Shown: piece by piece, positions 29,329 through 36,375 of the stretch
How the letters are laid out: each line of letters begins with the position of its first letter
Numbering within the stretch: position 1 is the first letter of the stretch
Origin: Gammaproteobacteria bacterium RIFCSPLOWO2_02_FULL_61_13
GTDB lineage: Bacteria; Pseudomonadota; Gammaproteobacteria; Eutrophobiales; Eutrophobiaceae
DNA: 36,375 nt
Reading direction: 5' to 3'
NCBI GenBank assembly: GCA_001801865.1
Contig: MGYT01000179.1
Location: forward strand, 746-37,120
The notes under the pieces: generated by a model
Databases searched by the model: none
What the model was told of the DNA's origin: nothing
Seen by the model: the letters and a program-made list of their open reading frames with translations, nothing else
Position numbers and translations under genes: made by a program

Positions 29329-29474
29329 AACAGGTGGATGCGAAGCTCGCGAGCAGGCCCGGCTGTGCGAAGCCGCGGAGCGAGTCCCGAGACATATCAG
29401 ATAGATTGGCGAGGGACGAGCGAGCACGCGACAAAGCAGACGAGCCGCGCAGCAGTTTTGCATCAACCTGTTAA
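29329..29474. mobile_element. Inverted-repeat (MITE-like) element upstream of RTX metalloprotease
   Basis: Left aacaggtggatgcgaagc (about 29329), right gttttgcatcaacctgtta (ending about 29474); same termini as the 14355 and 17851 elements. Confidence 0.55.
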
Positions 29475-29485
29475 AGGAGGGCCAG

Positions 29486-31207
29486 ATGCCGACCCAACTG
29501 AATGAAGAGGGCGCCATCCAGTTCACGGATGGCCTGCCCCTGTCCGGTGACGCGCGTTTTGATCCATTGTTAACCGCGTGGGATATCAAGTGGGGCGGGG
29601 CCGTAGGGACCGGCGTGACCCTCACCTATAGCTTCCCCGGCAGCACCGCGTACTGGTCTTCAGATTACTCGGATGACAATGAACCATCGGATATGACCAA
29701 ACTGAATACGAGCCAGCAGGCCGCGTTCACCGATGCGTTGCAGACCTGGGCGGATGTGGCCGATTTGAGCTTCGTGCAAATAACGGATGCGACCACCGCC
29801 AGTGGTGAGGTCGCAATCATCCGCGCGGCAATCTTTGACGGCATGACGGGTGCGTCAGGCTGGGGCTACCTGCCGGGATTTTTCGCCAGCTCCGGGGACG
29901 TTTGGCTGCACCCACTGGATTTCGTCAACGCCGAAGACCTCGCGCCCGGCGGATACGGGTTTGCGACCCTGATCCACGAGATCGGCCACGCGCTGGGCCT
30001 GTCCCACCCCAATGACAATGGGGAGGCCCCGGGGTTCGACAATCGCACCACCATCATGTCGTACAACGAGCATCCCTTTGGTTTGTTCCGCATCGTTACC
30101 GACACCGGCAGCGGATTCCAGTTCGATTACGTCCTGATCAATCCGGAGACGCCGATGCCGAAGGACATCGCCGCCACACAATATCTGTACGGCGCCAACT
30201 TGGCGTACGCGGCCGGCGACGACCTGTACACGTTTGACACAGACACCCCGTTCATCAAGACCCTCTGGGATGCAGGGGGCACGGATACGATTTCAGTCTC
30301 GAATTTCACCGCGGGTTGCAAGATCGACCTGGTGGCCGGGCATTTCAGTAATATCACGATCCCCTCTGATCCTTTGCCGGACGGTTACACAGAATTGAAT
30401 GTCGGCATTTATGACGGGCGCAGCAACCTGGCCATTGCCTATGACGTGGTCATCGAAAATGCCATCGGCGGTAGCGGCAACGACAGCCTGCTTGGCAACA
30501 GTGCTGCAAATGTCCTTACCGGTGGCGCCGGCAATGACAAGCTGAACGGCAAGGGTGGCACTGACTTGCTGGAAGGCGGACCGGGCAACGATACTTACAC
30601 CATCGACTCCGCATCCGAGATCAATACCGGAACTGCGGACGCCGGCACCGACCTGGTCAAAAGCAAGATCACCTACACGCTCGAGCCCGAGCAGGAAAAT
30701 CTCACGCTGGCCGGCACCGGCATCACCAACGGTACCGGCAATGATCTTGGCAACAAGCTTACCGGCAATGGCGCCGCCAATGTGCTCTCCGGGGAAGCGG
30801 GGGATGACACACTGTTCGGAGATCTCGGCAAGGACACGCTGGTGGGTGGCGACGGGGCGGACGTATTCCGGTTTGGCGCCAAACTTGGGGGCGGCAATGT
30901 GGACCGGATCAGTGATTTCACATCAGGGGAAGATACATTGAAGCTTGCGGATGACATCTTCATACGGCTCAAGGAGGCCATCAACAATGAAACAGCCGCA
31001 GGCCAGGTGGTTTTGCGCGATTCTGAATTTATCGCGAATCCGGCCGGTGTCGCAGAGGATGCCGGCGACCGGATCATCTACAACACGACCACCGGCGGGG
31101 TATATTACGATCCCGACGGGACCGGCGCGCAGGCCGCAATCAAGTTCGCTGTCTTGGATGGTGCGCCAGTGCTAGCCGCAGACGACATACTTGTTTACGC
31201 CGGTTAA
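29486..31207 (+). CDS. Serralysin-like (M10 family) metalloprotease with RTX calcium-binding repeats
   Basis: LIHEIGHALGLSHP zinc motif (HExxHxxGxxH) and IMSYNEH Met-turn; GGSGNDSLLGNSAANVLTGGAGNDKLNGKGGTDLLEGGPGNDTY and GEAGDDTLFGDLGKDTLVGGDGADVFRF RTX nonapeptides; AGGAGG RBS. Confidence 0.93.
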   Translation: MPTQLNEEGAIQFTDGLPLSGDARFDPLLTAWDIKWGGAVGTGVTLTYSFPGSTAYWSSDYSDDNEPSDMTKLNTSQQAAFTDALQTWADVADLSFVQITDATTASGEVAIIRAAIFDGMTGASGWGYLPGFFASSGDVWLHPLDFVNAEDLAPGGYGFATLIHEIGHALGLSHPNDNGEAPGFDNRTTIMSYNEHPFGLFRIVTDTGSGFQFDYVLINPETPMPKDIAATQYLYGANLAYAAGDDLYTFDTDTPFIKTLWDAGGTDTISVSNFTAGCKIDLVAGHFSNITIPSDPLPDGYTELNVGIYDGRSNLAIAYDVVIENAIGGSGNDSLLGNSAANVLTGGAGNDKLNGKGGTDLLEGGPGNDTYTIDSASEINTGTADAGTDLVKSKITYTLEPEQENLTLAGTGITNGTGNDLGNKLTGNGAANVLSGEAGDDTLFGDLGKDTLVGGDGADVFRFGAKLGGGNVDRISDFTSGEDTLKLADDIFIRLKEAINNETAAGQVVLRDSEFIANPAGVAEDAGDRIIYNTTTGGVYYDPDGTGAQAAIKFAVLDGAPVLAADDILVYAG

Positions 31208-31245
31208 ACCGGGGATGGTGACTCCGCGGCGCCCGGAAATTGCAT

Positions 31246-31290
31246 GGGGATGGCGCACTGTCGCCGGCAGCGAACAGTGCAACCGTCCCC
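31246..31290. terminator. Long hairpin downstream of RTX protease, possible terminator or repeat element
   Basis: ggggatggcgcactgtcgccggcagcgaacagtgcaaccgtcccc: GCACTGT/ACAGTGC core extended by GGGGA-GG/CC-TCCCC. No T-tract. Confidence 0.45.
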
Positions 31291-31315
31291 CGGGTTCCCG
31301 CCGGCTTCAACTGAC

Positions 31316-31660
31316 TCAGCCGTTATGCAGCTCGTCTAGACGGTCGATGTTCACCTTTTCGACGGCGCCATCCAGGGCCTGCTTGTAGCACGCGCGCCAT
31401 TCCTGTAGCGCAGTGAGGTTGCGGGTATCCTTCGTGCCGCATACGGCTTTTGCCGCAGTTCGCAGTCGCTGATACAGGGTCTCCACGCCAGGGCCGCGTG
31501 CGACATCCAGGTCGGAGAAATTGACGGTGACAGCAGGGGCGCCGGTTGCGAATGCCTGTTTGACACTCTGATGCTTGACGATGGCGCTGCTTGTGGGTGC
31601 ATAGGCGGCAAACACAACCAGCGTCGCCAACAATGAATTGCACAATTGCGGATTGTTCAT
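31316..31660 (-). CDS. UrcA family protein
   Basis: Signal peptide, VTVNFSDLDVARGPGVETLYQRLRTAAKAVCGT...LQEWRACYKQALDGAVEKVN. Confidence 0.82.
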   Translation of the reverse strand: MNNPQLCNSLLATLVVFAAYAPTSSAIVKHQSVKQAFATGAPAVTVNFSDLDVARGPGVETLYQRLRTAAKAVCGTKDTRNLTALQEWRACYKQALDGAVEKVNIDRLDELHNG

Positions 31661-31866
31661 GGCACTTCTCCTCTCTCAGTGGTGGACTTCAATCACACCT
31701 GCGGCGCAGGCTTGCGTGATTGGAGTCTGCAAAGTACCGAAATGGATGCAGTGTTTGCAGCATGCATTCGATGAGCAGAGAGGGATGCGCGATAATGCGC
31801 GAAAGGCGCGCCCGGTGACAGCGACCAACGGTTGAGCTGGAGCGATGAAATGATTTCCCGCAGGCA

Positions 31867-33048
31867 ATGAAAGTCTATTTTGCACCGGATACCTCCGATC
31901 ACCCGAACTGGGGTTGCCGCGTCATGGGCGCGTGGTTCCCGGCTGGGCTGGCGGGGGCGGGTGCGCCCGTTACGTTTCGCACCGGCAGCCAGTGGTTCTA
32001 CCGGCGGCATCCTGACATGCCGAACCTGCCCTCGTTGGCTGATTTCCGGCGATTCGCTGCAAGGATTGGTTCCAGAAAAGACCTGTCAGGGATGGCTGCG
32101 ATGCTGGAGGAATGCGACCTGGTGTATTTGAACGGCGAGAACTTCATTCGCCCCGGGACACGCAAGGGACGCAAGTTGTTATTCCTTGCTTACCTTGCCA
32201 AGGCGGTGTTCAAAAAACCCTGCGTTCTCACCAATCATTCGGTCGATTTCTCGGAGCCGGAACTGGCGGAAATCGCGCGTGAGGTCTATCCACTTCTGGA
32301 CGAGGTGCATTTCCGCGAAGAGGCTTCCGCTGAGGAGGGTTCCCGGTACGCCACTGCGGGGTGCTGGCGTCTGATCCCGGATGTAGCCTGGGCCATTCCC
32401 GCTGCTCCGCGCTCTGAATGGGGCGAATTGGCATTCCGTCCCGGTCAATTCAGCGCCTGGCCGGATAGCGCTGAAAATTTTGACCCCCGCAATCCCTATG
32501 TCACGGTTTGTGGAAGTTCGATCATGTCACTGAAGCAACACAAAGATACTGATGTTGTTCCCGCATTTATCGCTCTGTGCCGTCGGCTGAATAAAGAAGT
32601 AGCCCCAGTGGTTCTTGCGGCGCCCGACGAATCTGATCTGAAAATCATGCGCAAGGTCCAGGCCGCGCTCAAACTGCCGCTGCTGGGTCTGCATCTGCCC
32701 GTGCGGCAGGCCATTGACGTGATCGGCAATGCAACCGTGCACGTCGGCGGCCGCTGGCACCTGGGAATCTTCGCGGCCACCGGCGGCACGCCACTGGTGG
32801 CACTGAACGCCAACAATCACAAAGTCCACAGCCTGATGCGGCAATTGCGGATGGACGGACCTGTGTTTGATGTATTACGGCTCGCGGACCATGTTGACGA
32901 TATCGTCAGGCTGGCACGGGCGCACGTTGAGTCTGGGCCGGCATTGCGCGCCAACATTCTGCGACGAAGCCAGGAATTGGCGGCGCAAGTGGATCAAAAC
33001 ATGGAGTTTGTGCGGCGGCTGGCCGCGGCGCGCGGCAAAACAGCCTGA
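31867..33048 (+). CDS. Polysaccharide pyruvyl transferase family protein
   Basis: MKVYFAPDTSDHPNWGCRVMGAWF; LVYLNGENFIRPGTRKGRKLLFLAYLAKAVFKKPCVLTNHSVDF; C-terminal VHVGGRWHLGIFAATGGTPLVALNANNHKV. Confidence 0.7.
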   Translation: MKVYFAPDTSDHPNWGCRVMGAWFPAGLAGAGAPVTFRTGSQWFYRRHPDMPNLPSLADFRRFAARIGSRKDLSGMAAMLEECDLVYLNGENFIRPGTRKGRKLLFLAYLAKAVFKKPCVLTNHSVDFSEPELAEIAREVYPLLDEVHFREEASAEEGSRYATAGCWRLIPDVAWAIPAAPRSEWGELAFRPGQFSAWPDSAENFDPRNPYVTVCGSSIMSLKQHKDTDVVPAFIALCRRLNKEVAPVVLAAPDESDLKIMRKVQAALKLPLLGLHLPVRQAIDVIGNATVHVGGRWHLGIFAATGGTPLVALNANNHKVHSLMRQLRMDGPVFDVLRLADHVDDIVRLARAHVESGPALRANILRRSQELAAQVDQNMEFVRRLAAARGKTA

Positions 33049-33056
33049 AAAACGGC

Positions 33057-33097
33057 TGGCGCCTCCCGTTGGCGCAAATCGACACCGGGAGGCGCCA
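33057..33097. terminator. Strong hairpin just downstream of the pyruvyl transferase family gene
   Basis: tggcgcctcccg..cgggaggcgcca perfect 12-bp stem, 9 bp after the stop region; no T-tract. Confidence 0.5.
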
Positions 33098-33329
33098 ATG
33101 AATGCAGCTTTACATGCAATTCTTGATAACGACTTCCGTAAGGAATTTCATCTCCGCTGCCTTGTCCTTGGAGGTGACGTTATAGCCACCTTCAATCGCG
33201 TCTCGCCCCGAATGCCGGGGTAACTGCACGGATTCGCCCTCTTTTTGAAGTGTATGCCACCTGTAAGTTTTCTGAACGCGTTGCCAGTCGTAGCGTGACA
33301 TCGGGCCAATTATCTAACTGGAGGTCACG

Positions 33330-33773
33330 ATGTATCGCCTGATGCCTTTAATATTGGGGACGTCGTTGCTTTTGGGATGCGCATCGAATCCGGACAGGAT
33401 CAATGCCACCTATGTTTCAGCGCTGAAATACACGGAATACGACTGTGCCCAGTTGTCGTTGGAAATGGAAAACGTAAGCCACCGTACGTCGGCTCTTTAC
33501 CAACATCTGAAAAAGGAGCGGAATGCGGACAATTGGCAGACCGGGGTAGGGTTAGTGCTCTTTTGGCCCGCACTTTTCTTCCTGGAGGGAGGCGACGGCC
33601 CGGAGGCGGCCGATTACGCCCAGTTGAAGGGGGAATACACGGCGTTGCAAGAGGCGGCCGTACAGCACAACTGCGCCATCACGTCAAAGTCGCCGGATGA
33701 CGTCATAAAGGAAACTGAAGCGGCGGAAAAGGCGGGGGAAAAAGCGGCAGAGGGGACGAAGCCCCTCAGGTAG
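33330..33773 (+). CDS. Small lipoprotein of unknown function (paralogous to 34143-34736)
   Basis: Lipobox LLLGC; YDCAQLSLEMENVSHRTSALYQHL, hydrophobic GVGLVLFWPALFFLEGG, terminal HNC; RBS ggagg. Confidence 0.75.
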   Translation: MYRLMPLILGTSLLLGCASNPDRINATYVSALKYTEYDCAQLSLEMENVSHRTSALYQHLKKERNADNWQTGVGLVLFWPALFFLEGGDGPEAADYAQLKGEYTALQEAAVQHNCAITSKSPDDVIKETEAAEKAGEKAAEGTKPLR

Positions 33774-34142
33774 GATCGGGGAATTACTTTCGCTCAGGCA
33801 ACGAGAGCTGCCATTCCCGAAATGCGAAGTCATTTTTGCAGTGTCCGCCGCGCCCCTGACACAGCACGGTCCGCGCGTTGCGACTCAGAAACAAATGCAC
33901 GCCGAACGGCTCGCGCGTTGGGATTCCAGTGGGTAACGCTACGGTCCCAGGATGTACTCCGGGGCGCTGTGCGCAGGTGGGCAGATGATGGCAGGGCGAA
34001 GAAGAGTGGCGATTTGTTGAGCGTTTAACTCGTGAATTAATTGCCGCAGGTTAAAGGGCTAGTCCATTCGCATTTGTATACTTAAATTGCTGTAGCTTTA
34101 TTTACGTTTTCTTAGGGGAATCCAATTACGGGCAGGGGCAAA

Positions 34143-34736
34143 ATGAGCTGCAAAACGCATTCAATATTTTTCGCGCTACTAACCGGGACAGTGGTAGGGC
34201 TGGCAGGTTGCGCATCTCCGCAGGTAGTGCAGGAGCGCCAACCAGGTGATCAGGATTTGTCGTGCGATCAATTATTCATGGCAATGCAGGAAGCGAGGGA
34301 TTTTGAAAGTAGAGCACGGGGAGAGCGTGGGGCGACGGGAACAAATGTGGCAGCGGCTTTGTTCTTCTGGCCCGGGTTGCTCGCGACCTACGCGAATACA
34401 GGCGACGCCATAGAGGCAGCGAAGGAGCGTCAACGTCATCTGACGTCGATTTACGACGGCAAAAGCTGTACGCGGCAACAAGCGGAATCATCCGGTAATA
34501 CGGAAACTGCTACGACATCGGGCGGGGCGGCGGTCGCAGGGCCGTACACGGTAGCCGCTGTAAGCGGGGCACCGGCCTATCCGGAGCCAGTGGCCGAAGG
34601 CGAACCATTACACACATTCGCAAATGGCACCGTTCTAACGGTAATTGAAACCACGGCGGATGGAAGGTGGCACAAGGTTGTGATTCCTGATGGCCGGGCA
34701 GGTTATGTCCCAGGGGTAAATGTGCGCGGCCCATAG
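34143..34736 (+). CDS. Lipoprotein with C-terminal SH3-like domain
   Basis: Lipobox VVGLAGC; LSCDQLFMAMQEARDFESRARGERG, AALFFWPGLLATY; C-terminal GEPLHTFANGTVLTVIETTADGRWHKVVIPDGRAGYVPGVNV (SH3b-like). Confidence 0.75.
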   Translation: MSCKTHSIFFALLTGTVVGLAGCASPQVVQERQPGDQDLSCDQLFMAMQEARDFESRARGERGATGTNVAAALFFWPGLLATYANTGDAIEAAKERQRHLTSIYDGKSCTRQQAESSGNTETATTSGGAAVAGPYTVAAVSGAPAYPEPVAEGEPLHTFANGTVLTVIETTADGRWHKVVIPDGRAGYVPGVNVRGP

Positions 34737-34862
34737 GAAGAGAGGGCTTTCGGGTGGGCGGCGGCGAGTTCGCTTTTGCGAGAATTGAAGCGGGCCGAGC
34801 TACAGTGGAAATTCCGTGTTAACCGAGTTGGACTTGAATCGAGTCAGACTCATAAATTTAAC

Positions 34863-34939
34863 TGGTCGGGGTGATAGGATTTGAACCTACGGCCCCTGCC
34901 TCCCGAAAGCAGTGCTCTACCAGTCTGAGCTACACCCCG
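34863..34939 (-). tRNA. tRNA-Pro (anticodon CGG), CCA encoded
   Basis: Reverse complement CGGGGTGTAGCTCAGACTGGTAGAGCACTGCTTTCGGGAGGCAGGGGCCGTAGGTTCAAATCCTATCACCCCGACCA; 77 nt, acceptor stem CGGGGTG/CACCCCG, anticodon loop TTCGGGA. Confidence 0.97.
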
Positions 34940-34973
34940 AATTTGGAGTTGGTGAATCAACTCCGGTTAATAA

Positions 34974-36044
34974 TCAAAATGTTCTTTCGACGGCAAAGCG
35001 GGCCAGTCCTTCCAGGGCGCTGCGATGAGCCGTCTGCGGGATCGTCGCGAGGGCTTCCACGGCCTTCCCGGCCTCGGCCCGCGCGCGCCGCGCAGTGTAC
35101 GCAATAGCCCCGGTTGATTCAATTGCTTCCAGCACCTGTTGCAGGCTGTTCAGTCCGCCATCACGCAGTGCCGTGCGGATCACATTGGCCGCGTCATCCG
35201 TGCCATTCCACATGGCATACAGCAGCGGCAGGGTGGGTTTGCCTTCCGCCAGATCATCACCGATGTTTTTACCCAGATCGGCATTGTTTTGGCTGTAATC
35301 CAACACGTCGTCAATCAGCTGGTAGGCGACGCCAAGATGGCGGCCATAGGTGGCCATGGCGCTTTCGATTGTCTGGTTGCTGCCGGAAATCACCGCACCC
35401 AGTTGCGCGGCGGCCTCGAACAATTTCGCCGTTTTGTTATGAATCACCTGCAGATACCGGGCCTCGGTGGTCTCCGGGTCATGGCGATTGAGCAACTGCT
35501 GTACCTCGCCTTCGGCGATGGTGTTGGTGGCACTGGCCAGGATTTCCATGACGCGCATGGAACCGGCCTCCACCATCATCTGAAACGCGCGCGAGTACAG
35601 GAAATCACCGACCAGCACGCTGGCCTCATTGCCCCAGCGTTGATTGGCGGTGGCCTGTCCGCGCCGCAACAGGGATGCATCCACCACGTCATCGTGCAGC
35701 AGCGTGGCGGTGTGGATGAACTCGATGATGGCGGCAAGATTGATATGTTGTTGCCCGCGATAGCCCAGCGCCCCGGCGCTGAGCAGGACCACGGCGGGCC
35801 GCAGCCGTTTGCCGCCGCTGTTGACGATATAATGCCCAAGTTGATCGATGAGGCCGACTTCAGAATGCAAACGATCCTGGATCAGCGCGTCCATGCGGGC
35901 CATATCGGCGGCGATCAAGGCCCGAATGGTGCCGAGGTCTAAATGCTGCTCAAGGTTGGCGGAAGGCGTCGACAAGGGGGATTCCTGTGGGAAGGCAGCG
36001 CATTTTGCCAACCCGTTCAAAGGATTGCCATGTAAAGGTCCCAC
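34974..36044 (-). CDS. ispB: Polyprenyl (octaprenyl) diphosphate synthase
   Basis: GGKRLRPAVVLLSAGALGYRG; FIHTATLLHDDVVDASLLRRGQATAN (DDxxD); LIDDVLDYSQNNADLGKNIGDDLAEGKPTLPLLYA; divergent from rplU. The start may be further in than 36044. Confidence 0.94.
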   Translation of the reverse strand: MGPLHGNPLNGLAKCAAFPQESPLSTPSANLEQHLDLGTIRALIAADMARMDALIQDRLHSEVGLIDQLGHYIVNSGGKRLRPAVVLLSAGALGYRGQQHINLAAIIEFIHTATLLHDDVVDASLLRRGQATANQRWGNEASVLVGDFLYSRAFQMMVEAGSMRVMEILASATNTIAEGEVQQLLNRHDPETTEARYLQVIHNKTAKLFEAAAQLGAVISGSNQTIESAMATYGRHLGVAYQLIDDVLDYSQNNADLGKNIGDDLAEGKPTLPLLYAMWNGTDDAANVIRTALRDGGLNSLQQVLEAIESTGAIAYTARRARAEAGKAVEALATIPQTAHRSALEGLARFAVERTF

Positions 36045-36103
36045 CTTTCCCGGCCGCGTTCTGCAAGCGTGGACGGGAATAGTGAATAAGGTGATATTTC
36101 CAC

Positions 36104-36132
36104 TTGAATCAATGGGTTCAAGACCTTAGAAT
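36104..36132 (+). promoter_or_regulatory. Putative sigma70 promoter of rplU (TTGAAT-17 nt-TAGAAT)
   Basis: TTGAAT at 36104-36109, 17-bp spacer, TAGAAT at 36127-36132, 52 bp upstream of the rplU ATG. Confidence 0.5.
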
Positions 36133-36184
36133 CTGCGCCCTTCTTAATATACCCAACCCCCCGGCAGTTTGGCAGGAGAAGTCC

Positions 36185-36375
36185 ATGTACGCGGTCGTCA
36201 AGACTGGAGGCAAGCAGTATAAAGTGAAGGAAGGCGACGTCATTCGCGTCGAACTCCTCAATGCAAAGGAGGGTGACAGCGTGCGCCTGGATAGCGTGTT
36301 GCTTCTGGGTGATGGCGACCAGATCACCGTGGGCAGCCCGATGATCAAGGGCGCCGCCGTGACCGCCACGGTGCG
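36185..36375 (+). CDS. rplU: 50S ribosomal protein L21 (partial, runs off window)
   Basis: MYAVVKTGGKQYKVKEGDVIRVELLNAKEGDSVRLDSVLLLGDGDQITVGSPMIKGAAVTATVR; open at the window edge. Confidence 0.97.
   Translation, partial: MYAVVKTGGKQYKVKEGDVIRVELLNAKEGDSVRLDSVLLLGDGDQITVGSPMIKGAAVTATV

Noticed and set aside
33110-33301. 63-aa minus-strand ORF (MSRYDWQRVQKTYRWHTLQKEGESVQLPRHSG...)
   Set aside because: Short, no clear RBS or family resemblance that I can support; may be real but the evidence is insufficient.

Overview
This looks like a gammaproteobacterial chromosomal segment: housekeeping genes interleaved with specialised lipid, phosphonate and signalling genes. In order: acnA(-); mnmA, nudJ-like, yhdP-like(-); rng(-); a minus-strand overlapping operon hpnH-hpnB-hpnM/mlaC-like-mlaA(-); dxs(+); a compact phosphonate operon of an NTP-transferase, a PEP mutase/NTP-transferase fusion and phosphonopyruvate decarboxylase(-); two paralogous Ser/Thr kinase-cyclic nucleotide-binding fusion genes(+) flanking pgi(-); a TonB-dependent receptor(-) downstream of a MEMO1/AMMECR1 fusion gene(-); a serralysin-like RTX metalloprotease(+); UrcA(-); a polysaccharide pyruvyl transferase family gene(+); two related small lipoproteins(+); tRNA-Pro(CGG)(-); ispB(-); and partial rplU(+). 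The items most worth a second look are: (i) the phosphonate operon with two nucleotidyltransferase modules and no visible aminotransferase, next to hopanoid/isoprenoid genes; (ii) a three-copy family of inverted-repeat elements with ACAGGTTGATGCAAA..TTTGCATCAACCTGT termini, each ending a few tens of bp or less from a start codon; (iii) the PKG-like kinase paralogs, both with DFS in place of DFG; and (iv) an Ala-rich, Cys-bounded insertion in the TonB receptor. All assignments come from reading motifs in the sequence; no database search was run.
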